Shown here in pieces: positions 8,492-16,269 of a stretch of DNA of 48,263 bases. Source of the stretch: Candidatus Eiseniibacteriota bacterium (lineage in GTDB: Bacteria > Joyebacterota > Joyebacteria > Joyebacterales > Joyebacteraceae); contig JAUXGN010000019.1 in the NCBI GenBank assembly GCA_030622115.1, positions 1 through 48,263 of the forward strand. The letters are read 5' to 3'. Under the pieces are notes generated by a model. It was not told the DNA's origin, did no database searches, and was given only the letters and a program-made list of their open reading frames with translations. The position numbers and the translations under genes are program-made. Positions within the stretch are counted from its first letter, which is position 1. Each line of letters begins with the position of its first letter.

Positions 8492-10306
8492 TCAGTCGAG
8501 TTCGCAATACCTGTCGATCTGCCTTGCCATCACATCGATACTGGCGTCCCAGAAGTCGCGCGAGCGGATGTCGATCCCGTAGCGCGCCGCCAGATCGGCC
8601 GCCTTTCCCTCGCCCGTGCTTCTGAGAAGCTCCTTGTAGCGCGGGAGGAACGACTCGCCCTCCTTGAGGTAGATCGCATATACGCCAAGCCCGAACAGAA
8701 GGCCGAAGGCATAGGGGAAATTATAGAAATTGTAGTCGTGGCTGTAGTAGTGCGGCTTGAGTAGCCACATGTACTCGTGTAGATGGTGCCTATCAAGCCC
8801 GTCGCCGTAGGCCTGGCGCTGCGCGTCGAGCATGATCTCGCAGAAGTCGTCCGCAGAGACAGTGGACTCAGCTCTCCGCGAGACCACCTCTGTCTCAAAG
8901 ATGTAGCGCGAGTAGATATCCACGATGACCTGGGCGGCGTCCATGATCTGGTTCTCAAGGATGCCGAGCTGCGCCTCCGGCGGTGATGACTCAAGCGCGG
9001 CGTTGATGACTATCGTCTGACAGAAGATAGACGCCGTCTCAGCAAGGGTCATCGGAGAGCCCTTGCGCATCATCGGGAGTCCAACCTGACAGTGGTTGTG
9101 GAAGCCGTGTCCCAACTCGTGTGCCAGCGTGCTCATCTGATCGAAACTGCCGTCGAAGTTCGCGAGGATACGCGATTCTTCGACTCCGGGAACGCTCATA
9201 CAGAAGGCGCCGCCCACCTTGCCGTCGCGCGGCTCCGCGTCGATCCAGTTCTTCTCAAAAGCATTCCTCGCGAAATCAGCAAGCTCACTCGAGAACGTCC
9301 CGAACTGCTCGACAATGTAGTCCCGCACTTCCGGCCAGGTGTAGGAGAGCTCAACCGATCCAACAGGGGCGAAGAGATCCCACCAGGGTAGACTCTCCTT
9401 GCCCAGTTTCTTCGCCTTGCATTTGAAGTACCGTCTGAAGGTAGGTAGGGAGGCCTTCATCGATGTCAGGAGCGCATCAAGCGTCTCCTTGTCTATCATG
9501 TTATCGTCGAGAGACTTGTCGAGTACGCCCTTGCGGCCGCGTCGCTTGGCGAGTGTCAAAGCAGTACCCTTGACACCGTTCAGGGCGAAGGCGACCGGCT
9601 CTCGTATGGACGCCCAACCCTCAAGCTCCGTTTCGTAGGCGCGTCGACGAATGTCCTCGTCCGGGTTGTTTGAGAGGTTGCGAATGGCCGTCATCGGCAA
9701 CATCTCCGTCTTCCCGTCGCGCTCGAACGGCATCTTAAGCTGGCTCGTGACCGTGCTCTGAAGCATGCTGAGATTGCCCCCGCCGGAGAAGACCAGGAGC
9801 TCAGAGGCGAGGTTCTCCATCTCAGGTGTCATCCTGTACTTGCTCTGTTCGGCGATATCTACAAGCGCCTGTTTGTGCTCCTTGACGACGGGTGATCGAT
9901 CGCAGAGCGCATCGAGGACTGGGGCGATCGAGCCGATCCAGGCCTCAAACAGAACGAAGGAACTCGAGAGCTTGACGCCGAGCTGTCTGAGTTCACTTTC
10001 CTTCTTCGCGGCGATCTTGTCGTACGTGTTCGTCGTGGTGAAGCCACCGATGAACGCTCCAAGCGTCCTTGCAAGAACCATAGTTCTGTTCAGGAGGTTG
10101 ATCAGGGCCTCGAGCGCTGCGGCCGCCTTGTCGAGGTCCTCCGGTACGGTATCAAGCCGCTTGATCCCCTTGTCCTCGATGAAAGACTCCAGATCTCCAA
10201 GAAGGCCCTCGTATTCCCTCTTTCCAGCCGCAAGGTCGTCTGCCTCAAGATCGGTGTAGATGTTGGACATATCCCAACAGGGAAGCTTCTCGGTCACATT
10301 CTGCAT
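8492..10306 (-). CDS. Oligoendopeptidase F-type zinc metallopeptidase (family M3)
   Basis: 604 residues, typical for PepF-like M3 peptidases. It carries the zinc motif HELGH (His396, Glu397, His400) and a downstream Glu423 in 'LAETASIF', the expected third ligand position. The N-terminal half is helical, as in M3 enzymes, which enclose the active site and accept only short peptides. There is no signal peptide, so it would act in the cytoplasm on oligopeptides taken up or made by the exported proteases encoded nearby. The start has GGGAGGG 5 bases upstream. It is divergent from the DUF4097-like gene. Confidence 0.93.
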   Translation of the reverse strand: MQNVTEKLPCWDMSNIYTDLEADDLAAGKREYEGLLGDLESFIEDKGIKRLDTVPEDLDKAAAALEALINLLNRTMVLARTLGAFIGGFTTTNTYDKIAAKKESELRQLGVKLSSSFVLFEAWIGSIAPVLDALCDRSPVVKEHKQALVDIAEQSKYRMTPEMENLASELLVFSGGGNLSMLQSTVTSQLKMPFERDGKTEMLPMTAIRNLSNNPDEDIRRRAYETELEGWASIREPVAFALNGVKGTALTLAKRRGRKGVLDKSLDDNMIDKETLDALLTSMKASLPTFRRYFKCKAKKLGKESLPWWDLFAPVGSVELSYTWPEVRDYIVEQFGTFSSELADFARNAFEKNWIDAEPRDGKVGGAFCMSVPGVEESRILANFDGSFDQMSTLAHELGHGFHNHCQVGLPMMRKGSPMTLAETASIFCQTIVINAALESSPPEAQLGILENQIMDAAQVIVDIYSRYIFETEVVSRRAESTVSADDFCEIMLDAQRQAYGDGLDRHHLHEYMWLLKPHYYSHDYNFYNFPYAFGLLFGLGVYAIYLKEGESFLPRYKELLRSTGEGKAADLAARYGIDIRSRDFWDASIDVMARQIDRYCELD

Positions 10307-10520
10307 TCTGACCCTCCCAGGTTCTTGATGTTATATCATCCCAGATACTACCATCGTTCGGAGGTATGCAAAAGAGCCACTCTGAGGGAAGCACCCGGCG
10401 TGCAGAGCCGGTGTATCGAGTGAAACACACAGGCCCGATCGGTGTCTAATTCAAGTACATGCTGGTGTATGATGCTCACGATGAGCTTCACAAGGACAGT
10501 CCTTCTCAAGGAGGTGTTCC

Positions 10521-11522
10521 ATGAAGACTGTTGCCGCTCTCGCGCTTGCAGGGATCGTGCTGCTGGCTCTAGCCGGTCCGGCGGATGCCAGGCTGATAGA
10601 GAAAGACTTCGAGGAGCATTTCGACGTCAGCGATGGTGTGCATCTCCACGTCACACACGGTGACGGAGATGTCACGATCGCTCCCTGGACGCGCGACATC
10701 ATCAACATCAAGGTGCGATACCGTGCCGAGATCGAGATGATAGGCTGGGGAAAGGAGCCCGATTTCGACGTTGAGTTCAGAAGCACGGACGATGCGGTCC
10801 ATGTCACAGGCAAGGAGAGAGATTTTCCTATTGTCGGATATCGGAGCATTCGGAGACAAGACTACTCGTACACGATCTCCGCTCCGTCCTACGCGATTCT
10901 CCACCTGAACGGAGATGATGGAGACATACTGATCGAGGACTGGAACGCCGACATCGAGTGTTGTCTGGACGATGGTGATATCTCACTTGCGGCGGTGTCC
11001 TGCGACAGAGTCCAGCTCGTGCTCGATGATGGTGACCTCGAGATACTACACTTCAAGGGAAGCTTGGACATCCGTGCCGACGACGGTGACATCACCGTTT
11101 TCGATGGGCAGATGGCTGACGTGTTGATAGCGGTGGACGATGGAGACATTGAGATCTCGGAGTCCACCGGGAGCTTCGAAATCCTGATGGATGACGGGGA
11201 TGCCACATTGCGGGCCGTGGGCGCCGACCATCTTGGAATGAGGGGTGATGACGGCAATATCAGCATCGAACTCTTGGGCGGAGGTGCAGTCGACATCGAC
11301 ATACTGATGGATGATGGTGACGTCTCGTTGAGTTTGGAGGATGATGTCTCCGCCACAGTCGTGATCACCATGGATGATGGAAGCGCGGATATCGACCTTC
11401 CTCGGATCGTCGATCTTGTGGAGGGAGAGCATCGTGTCAAGGGCCGGCTTGGAGAAGGTGAGGGTTCGATCAGGATCCAGACTGACGATGGTACAGTGCG
11501 AATCAGAGAGGCCACGAAGTAG
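10521..11522 (+). CDS. Secreted DUF4097-like beta-solenoid protein with regular DDGD repeats
   Basis: 333 residues with a signal peptide (residues 1-23, cleavage likely after ADA). From residue 132 on, DDGD or a close variant recurs at 132, 150, 169, 187, 206, 224, 243, 264, 285 and 322. The first steps alternate 18 and 19 residues exactly; an earlier GDGD sits at 47-50. Each unit has the form DDGD-I-x-I followed by a short strand, as expected for a right-handed beta-helix whose turns all carry acidic residues. DUF4097/GIN-type putative adhesins have similar repeats. Calcium binding at the aspartate row is plausible but not shown. GGAGG precedes the start, and a strong terminator follows. Confidence 0.82.
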   Translation: MKTVAALALAGIVLLALAGPADARLIEKDFEEHFDVSDGVHLHVTHGDGDVTIAPWTRDIINIKVRYRAEIEMIGWGKEPDFDVEFRSTDDAVHVTGKERDFPIVGYRSIRRQDYSYTISAPSYAILHLNGDDGDILIEDWNADIECCLDDGDISLAAVSCDRVQLVLDDGDLEILHFKGSLDIRADDGDITVFDGQMADVLIAVDDGDIEISESTGSFEILMDDGDATLRAVGADHLGMRGDDGNISIELLGGGAVDIDILMDDGDVSLSLEDDVSATVVITMDDGSADIDLPRIVDLVEGEHRVKGRLGEGEGSIRIQTDDGTVRIREATK

Positions 11523-11541
11523 CCTCAGTCCCGGCTTATCC

Positions 11542-11576
11542 AAGGAGCCCGCCCAAGATTCTTGGGCGGGCTCCTT
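11542..11576 (+). terminator. Perfect 16-bp terminator hairpin
   Basis: Bases 11542-11557 are exactly complementary to 11561-11576, around a 3-base loop. The stem is GC-rich and lies 20 bases after the DUF4097-like stop codon. The 3' side ends in TT, then CGGT, so the U-tract is poor. Confidence 0.75.
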
Positions 11577-11676
11577 CGGTCCACCATAGGGCACACCTCT
11601 TGCTAATCATATCCCCGATGAGAAGATAGGTCAGCACCTGTCATCGCATAGGTGCGTGGGGCGGGGGTTATGATTC

Positions 11677-13707
11677 ATGAAGGACGTTCAGCAGCTTGCA
11701 TATCGCATAGCCAACGCGGTGCATGACACCGCGGATATCGGCCATCTCTACCACACCATCAAGGATGAGCTGAGCGAATTTCTGGCCACCAAGAACTTCT
11801 TCATCGCGCTCTACGACAGGGCAGAAGACACGATCTCCCTACCCTACTTCGTGGACTCCGTCGACCAGAACGAGTTCCAGGTTTTTCCCGCCGGCAAGAC
11901 CATGACCGCGTATGTCATAAAGCGTAACAAACCCCTCTTCATCACCAGGGAAGAGGCAGATGTGATGATTGAAAGCGGTGTGATCGAGATGATCGGAACA
12001 CCTTCTCAGGTTTGGCTCGGAGTGCCGCTGCGGGTCAACGGGGAGGCTACGGGGGCCTTGGTTGTGCAGAGCTACATCGACAGCGAGGAGTTTGGCGAGA
12101 GCGACCTCAAGCTTCTGACATTCGCATCGGGTCAGATCGGTCTGGCCATCGAGCGGAAGCGCGCGATGGAAGAGCTATGCAAACAGCGAGAGGAGATGCA
12201 GACAATCCTCGATTCGGTGCCCGCGCTCATCTCCTACAAGGGTCTCGACAGGCGCTATCTCCGTGTCAACCGCGCGCTCGCGCAAGTGACCGGCATCCCG
12301 CAGGAACAATGGGTTGGGAAGACCGCCTTCGAAGTATTGCCGGATCTCGCAGCAGGCTATCACGAAGACGATGAGGAAATCATCGAGACGGGGCGACCGA
12401 AACGCGCGATCGTGGAACCGTTCAAGACAGCTACCGGTGACGGCTGGCTGATGACCGACAAGATCCCGTATCTGGATCAAGACGGAAACACAGCAGGTGT
12501 TATCAGTCTCGCGATCGACATATCCGATCGTGTTCGCGTAGAGCAGGAACTGCTCAACAAGGAGGAGGAGCTACGACAGTCTCAGAAGATGGAGGCGGTC
12601 GGGCGACTGGCAGGAGGAATCGCGCACGACTTCAATAATCTGCTAACGGCCATCTCCGGATACACGCAGCTCATGTTGTACAGGCTCGAGCAGGACGATT
12701 CCAACCGAGCTCTCCTGAAGCAAGTCGAGGAAGCGGCGGAGCGAGCGGCCTCACTCACACACCAGCTCCTGGCTTTCAGCCGGAAGCAGCCGGTTCAGCT
12801 TCAGGCGCTTCAGCTCAACGAGCGAGTTTCGAACATGCACGGCATGCTGAAACACCTGATTGGAGAGGATGTTATGCTCGTCACGGAACTCGATGACGAG
12901 CTGCAGATCATCGACGCAGATCCATCGCTACTAGAGCAGGTAATGCTGAACCTCGTCGTCAATGCGCGCGATGCGATACCGAAAGGTGGAACGGTTACCA
13001 TCAAGACCGACAGCACCGTTATTGACCAGGAAGCGAGCACGACGAATCAGGACGCGAGGGAAGGCACGTTTGCATGTCTATCAGTGCTGGACACAGGTGT
13101 GGGCATGCACAAGGCGACGCTCGATCACATATTCGAACCGTTCTTTACAACCAAGGAGAAGGAGCGGGGCACGGGCCTTGGCCTCTCGGTGGTCTACGGA
13201 AACGTCAGGCAGCACCACGGCTGGATCGAGGTGGACAGTGAGCCGGGGAAGGGATCCGAGTTCCGTGTCTATCTGCCGATCGCGGAGTGTGGAAGTGAGA
13301 AGCAAGAGGAGAAGAAGCCGGTCTCGCGGGATATCTCCGGGCACAACGAGCGCATTCTCATTGTGGAGGATGAGGACGTCGTCAGAAGCTTCGCATGCAA
13401 GGCCCTCCGCGACACGGGATATGACGTGCTCGATGTCGGAAGCGCAGAAGAGGGACTCGAAGTCTACGAGCGGGAGAACGGGGAGTTCGACGCCGTGTTC
13501 AGTGATGTCGTGCTTCCAGGGAAGAGCGGCGTCCAGCTTGTTGAGGAGCTTCTCTTTCTTGACCCGGAGCTTCGCATCCTCCTGAGCAGCGGCTATACCG
13601 GCGAGAAATCCCAGTGGACGGCCATCAGTGACAAGGGGCTTCGCTTCCTTCAGAAGCCCTACTCTCTCGCCGATCTTCTCGGCACGATCAGAGAAGTCCT
13701 CGACTGA
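11677..13707 (+). CDS. Hybrid sensor histidine kinase: GAF-PAS-HisKA-HATPase-receiver
   Basis: 676 residues with no membrane segment, so it is a cytoplasmic sensor. Domains: GAF (about 10-165), PAS (about 175-290), HisKA with phospho-accepting His317 in 'GGIAHDFNNLL', HATPase_c with the N box 'NLVVNARDA' (425-433), DTGVGM (472-477) and a 'GTGLGLS' G box (498-504), and a C-terminal receiver (558-676) with phospho-acceptor Asp610, the acidic pair in 'VEDED' and Lys660. The HDFNN pattern is typical of NtrB-like/hybrid kinases. No separate response regulator or histidine phosphotransferase gene lies nearby, so its output partner is elsewhere. The Shine-Dalgarno is weak (GGGGG), so the start is less certain than the domains. 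Confidence 0.93.
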   Translation: MKDVQQLAYRIANAVHDTADIGHLYHTIKDELSEFLATKNFFIALYDRAEDTISLPYFVDSVDQNEFQVFPAGKTMTAYVIKRNKPLFITREEADVMIESGVIEMIGTPSQVWLGVPLRVNGEATGALVVQSYIDSEEFGESDLKLLTFASGQIGLAIERKRAMEELCKQREEMQTILDSVPALISYKGLDRRYLRVNRALAQVTGIPQEQWVGKTAFEVLPDLAAGYHEDDEEIIETGRPKRAIVEPFKTATGDGWLMTDKIPYLDQDGNTAGVISLAIDISDRVRVEQELLNKEEELRQSQKMEAVGRLAGGIAHDFNNLLTAISGYTQLMLYRLEQDDSNRALLKQVEEAAERAASLTHQLLAFSRKQPVQLQALQLNERVSNMHGMLKHLIGEDVMLVTELDDELQIIDADPSLLEQVMLNLVVNARDAIPKGGTVTIKTDSTVIDQEASTTNQDAREGTFACLSVLDTGVGMHKATLDHIFEPFFTTKEKERGTGLGLSVVYGNVRQHHGWIEVDSEPGKGSEFRVYLPIAECGSEKQEEKKPVSRDISGHNERILIVEDEDVVRSFACKALRDTGYDVLDVGSAEEGLEVYERENGEFDAVFSDVVLPGKSGVQLVEELLFLDPELRILLSSGYTGEKSQWTAISDKGLRFLQKPYSLADLLGTIREVLD

Positions 13708-13846
13708 CAGGCCCCCCGGAATCACAGTACCGGACCATCTCATCTTGGCCATCCGACTCCTATGTGGTTGAATCAGGTACCACAAGTGACGCTAATCTGC
13801 GGTTATGCGCTGTGGGAAGCAGATTCCTGGTCAACGCGAGGGAGCG

Positions 13847-14326
13847 ATGCACGCGCTTTTCGAGGAACTTCAGGCAGCAATAGATGGAAATGTGGTTGTC
13901 TTAGGCGTGGGAAACACGATGCGCGCCGACGATGGAGCCGGCTGCCTTGTTGCGCGTCGTCTGGCCAAGACCTACCCGGAGCGCGCCTTTGATGTTGGAC
14001 AGACACCCGAAAACTACGTCGGTCCAATTCGCCGGGCAGAAGCCGGGACGCTGATCTTCGTCGACGCTGCCGACTTCGATGGCGCTCCGGGAGAGATAAG
14101 GCTTGTAACCCCCGACGATATCGGGGGTCTCATGATAGGAACGCACTCGGCGCCTTTGGGGCTTTTCATGAAGGCGCTCTCCGAGGACATGAGGTGCAGG
14201 ACAGAACTCATAGCGATCCAGGCAGCGAACACAGCACTGGACGGAGAGCTAACGGCGGAGGTGAGGCTCGCCGTCGGGGTAGTGACGGATGTGCTGCTGA
14301 AGATTCTTGGCTTGCACGGAGGTTAG
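13847..14326 (+). CDS. HycI/HyaD-family hydrogenase maturation-type peptidase
   Basis: About 159 residues. The N-terminal 'GVGNTMRADDGAG' matches the family signature GxGNxxxxDDGxG, whose acidic residues bind nickel in [NiFe]-hydrogenase maturation endopeptidases. A later 'THSAPLGLFMKAL' matches the second conserved histidine region, closest to HycI-type (membrane-bound hydrogenase) members. These enzymes clip the C-terminus of the hydrogenase large subunit after nickel insertion. No hydrogenase gene is in the window. The start is unsure: ATG 13847 fits the fold, but GAGGGAG lies very close to it; ATG 13805 would add 14 residues. It appears to be co-transcribed with the lipoprotein and HflX. 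Confidence 0.82.
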   Translation: MHALFEELQAAIDGNVVVLGVGNTMRADDGAGCLVARRLAKTYPERAFDVGQTPENYVGPIRRAEAGTLIFVDAADFDGAPGEIRLVTPDDIGGLMIGTHSAPLGLFMKALSEDMRCRTELIAIQAANTALDGELTAEVRLAVGVVTDVLLKILGLHGG

Positions 14327-14330
14327 CATC

Positions 14331-14807
14331 TTGAGGGCATTGGGATATCGTAGCGGTCTTCTCGCAGTGATCCTGGCAGCAGCCTTGGCGTTGTCATCAT
14401 GCTCGAGCTTCCGTGAGCCCGATGTTACTTTGATCGATGTGGACTTCGTGGGGATCTCGGGTGACGGGCTGAGATTTAAGATGATGGCCCGTGTGGAAAA
14501 CCCGAATGATTTCAGCGCGAGCATCGAGCGCGTGGAGTACAGAATCTACGGTGATGGGGTCGAGCTCGCGGAGGGGAAGTGGAGTGAGAGTGTTCCCGTT
14601 CCCGCACGCGGCAGCGTTGAGGTGAGGGTGCCCTTCGTCCTTAAGTGGAAGGGTGGGCAGACCATCTTGGAAAGCATGTTCGATGACGATGAGCACGAAT
14701 GGCGGTTCAAGGGCAGTGTGGAACTGAGAAAGGGACCGATCACCAGAGTCTTCCCGTTCTCAGAGAGTGGGACCATACACACGCCGTCCGGGCTGACGAA
14801 TCTATAG
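14331..14807 (+). CDS. LEA14/WHy-domain lipoprotein
   Basis: 158 residues. It begins at TTG 14331, which has GGAGG 8 bases upstream; the TTG at 14307 has no ribosome site and would overlap the previous gene. A hydrophobic signal (residues 9-21) ends in a lipobox LSSC with Cys24, so the mature protein is a lipid-anchored envelope protein. The remainder matches the LEA14-like 'water stress and hypersensitive response' fold: 'VENPNDFSASIERVEYRIY' and alternating beta strands. Such bacterial proteins are linked to desiccation or outer-membrane contexts, with no known enzyme activity. The gap to the upstream peptidase is 4 bases. Confidence 0.78.
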   Translation: MRALGYRSGLLAVILAAALALSSCSSFREPDVTLIDVDFVGISGDGLRFKMMARVENPNDFSASIERVEYRIYGDGVELAEGKWSESVPVPARGSVEVRVPFVLKWKGGQTILESMFDDDEHEWRFKGSVELRKGPITRVFPFSESGTIHTPSGLTNL

Positions 14808-14831
14808 AGCCGCCACATGGCGGCCCGGCTT

Positions 14832-14845
14832 GGAGGTTCACCATA
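14832..14845 (+). promoter_or_regulatory. Ribosome binding site and apparent ATA (AUA) start of hflX
   Basis: GGAGG at 14832-14836 is followed after 6 bases by ATA (14843-14845) and then the lysine-rich start typical of HflX. In frame there is no ATG, GTG or TTG between 14699 and this point. The ATG at 14699 lies inside the lipoprotein gene and has no ribosome site. A 7-bp hairpin (14809-14815 with 14818-14824) sits just upstream. Confidence 0.55.
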
Positions 14846-16111
14846 AAGAAGAAATACATAGCCAAAAGTGAGCGGGCGATCCTCGTGGGGGTCAGCCTGC
14901 CCGACACATCGGTCGAGGACGAACATGAGTCTCTGGACGAGCTTGCGCAGCTTGCAAGAACAGCCGGAGCGACCGTGGTCGATCGCTTCGTCCAGAACCG
15001 GACGAGAATAGACGGCAAGACATATGTTGGAAGCGGCATGGTCGAGCGGATCAAGCGAGCGGCGGACGTCCACGAGGCGAACCTGCTCATATTCGACAAC
15101 GAACTCAGGCCCTCACAGGGCAGGGAGATCGAGGCGGCCTCTGAGATCAAGGTCATCGACCGTACGGAACTCATCCTCGACATCTTCGCGAAACGGGCGC
15201 AGACGAAGGTGGCCAGGGCCCAGGTCGAGCTTGCACAGCTCGAGTATGAGCTTCCTCGTCTGAGACGACTCTGGGATCACCTTGAGCGTCTTGGTGGTGG
15301 GATAGGAACAAGGGGTCCGGGAGAGACCCAGCTTGAGAGTGACCGCCGCCTCGTCCGGCAGCGCGTCAAGGTACTGAAGAAGACCCTCAAGGGGGTGGAT
15401 GTGGACCGAGCGGAGCAACGCAAGCAGAGGAGTGCGATGACGCGTGTGGCGCTTGTTGGCTACACGAACGCCGGCAAGTCCTCAGTCATGAACGCGCTTT
15501 CCGGAGCGAGCGTGTTGACCGAGGATCTTCTCTTTGCGACGCTCGATGCGACGACACGTAGAATAGATCTGCCGGGCGGGCATGCGGCGCTCTTGACCGA
15601 TACCGTCGGGCTCATCAAGAAAATACCACATCATCTCGTCAACAGTTTCCACGCAACGCTTGAAGAGGTCGCGGATGCGGACCTCCTGCTTCACGTGGTT
15701 GACGTGTCGCGAGCCAATTGCGAGCGCTATCTGGAACTGGCGGAAGCCGTGATCTCAGATATCGGAGCGCGCGGCAAACCGACGCGGATCGTGTTCAATA
15801 AGACCGACCGCGTGCATGACGATGGAGCGCTTGATCGCCTTGGGAGGATGTATCCGGGGGCGGTCTTCACGAGCGCAACGGAAGGCTCTGGGCTCGATGA
15901 TGTGCGGGAAGCGATGCGCGCCTTCGTTGAGGATCAGGAGGAGATAATCGAAGCGACGGTGCCCAACGATGACGGCAGGACGATGGCTCTCTTTCACGAA
16001 CGGGGTGAGGTGCTGTCGAAGGAAGTGGGGGATGAATCGACTGTGATGCGCGTACGGCTATCGAAACCTGAGGCGGAGCGCCTGAGGAAGATGGGTGTGG
16101 TTGCGCGCTGA
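14843..16111 (+). CDS. hflX: GTPase HflX (ribosome-splitting/rescue factor)
   Basis: About 422 residues counting from the ATA at 14843, close to the length of known HflX. HflX binds stalled 50S/70S ribosomes and splits them, especially under heat stress. The HflX N-terminal domain is followed by the diagnostic 'GGIGTRGPGETQLE' segment (about 151-164). The G domain then has GYTNAGKS (206-213), DTVG (253-256) and NKTD, and a short C-terminal domain ends the protein. The start codon problem is described separately. The gene is third in a run after the hydrogenase-type peptidase and the LEA14 lipoprotein, and ends at a double hairpin. Confidence 0.93.
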   Translation: MKKKYIAKSERAILVGVSLPDTSVEDEHESLDELAQLARTAGATVVDRFVQNRTRIDGKTYVGSGMVERIKRAADVHEANLLIFDNELRPSQGREIEAASEIKVIDRTELILDIFAKRAQTKVARAQVELAQLEYELPRLRRLWDHLERLGGGIGTRGPGETQLESDRRLVRQRVKVLKKTLKGVDVDRAEQRKQRSAMTRVALVGYTNAGKSSVMNALSGASVLTEDLLFATLDATTRRIDLPGGHAALLTDTVGLIKKIPHHLVNSFHATLEEVADADLLLHVVDVSRANCERYLELAEAVISDIGARGKPTRIVFNKTDRVHDDGALDRLGRMYPGAVFTSATEGSGLDDVREAMRAFVEDQEEIIEATVPNDDGRTMALFHERGEVLSKEVGDESTVMRVRLSKPEAERLRKMGVVAR

Positions 16112-16129
16112 ACGTCGTGATGGATCCGG

Positions 16130-16181
16130 TTCGCGCAGTGCGCGAAACAGCCGGGTCCGGCATAGCTAGTGCCGGGCCCGG
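16130..16181. terminator. Two hairpins between convergent hflX and secreted-protein genes
   Basis: The first hairpin pairs TTCGCGCA (16130-16137) with TGCGCGAA (16139-16146). The second pairs 16151-16162 with 16170-16181 (CCGGGTCCGGCA against TGCCGGGCCCGG) with one mismatch, and is followed by TTCGTTTGT. The position between converging genes suggests use in both directions. Confidence 0.65.
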
Positions 16182-16269
16182 TTCGTTTGTCCGAAAGACG
16201 TTCTCTGCCGCAACGCTACGGTCAGGCCGCCAAGCATCGACCAGCGTTCAACCCGCCCGCCGGTTTCCG

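Noticed and set aside
14699-14842. Standard ATG start for hflX with 48 extra residues
   Set aside because: There is no Shine-Dalgarno, it overlaps the lipoprotein gene out of frame, and the added residues do not belong to HflX.
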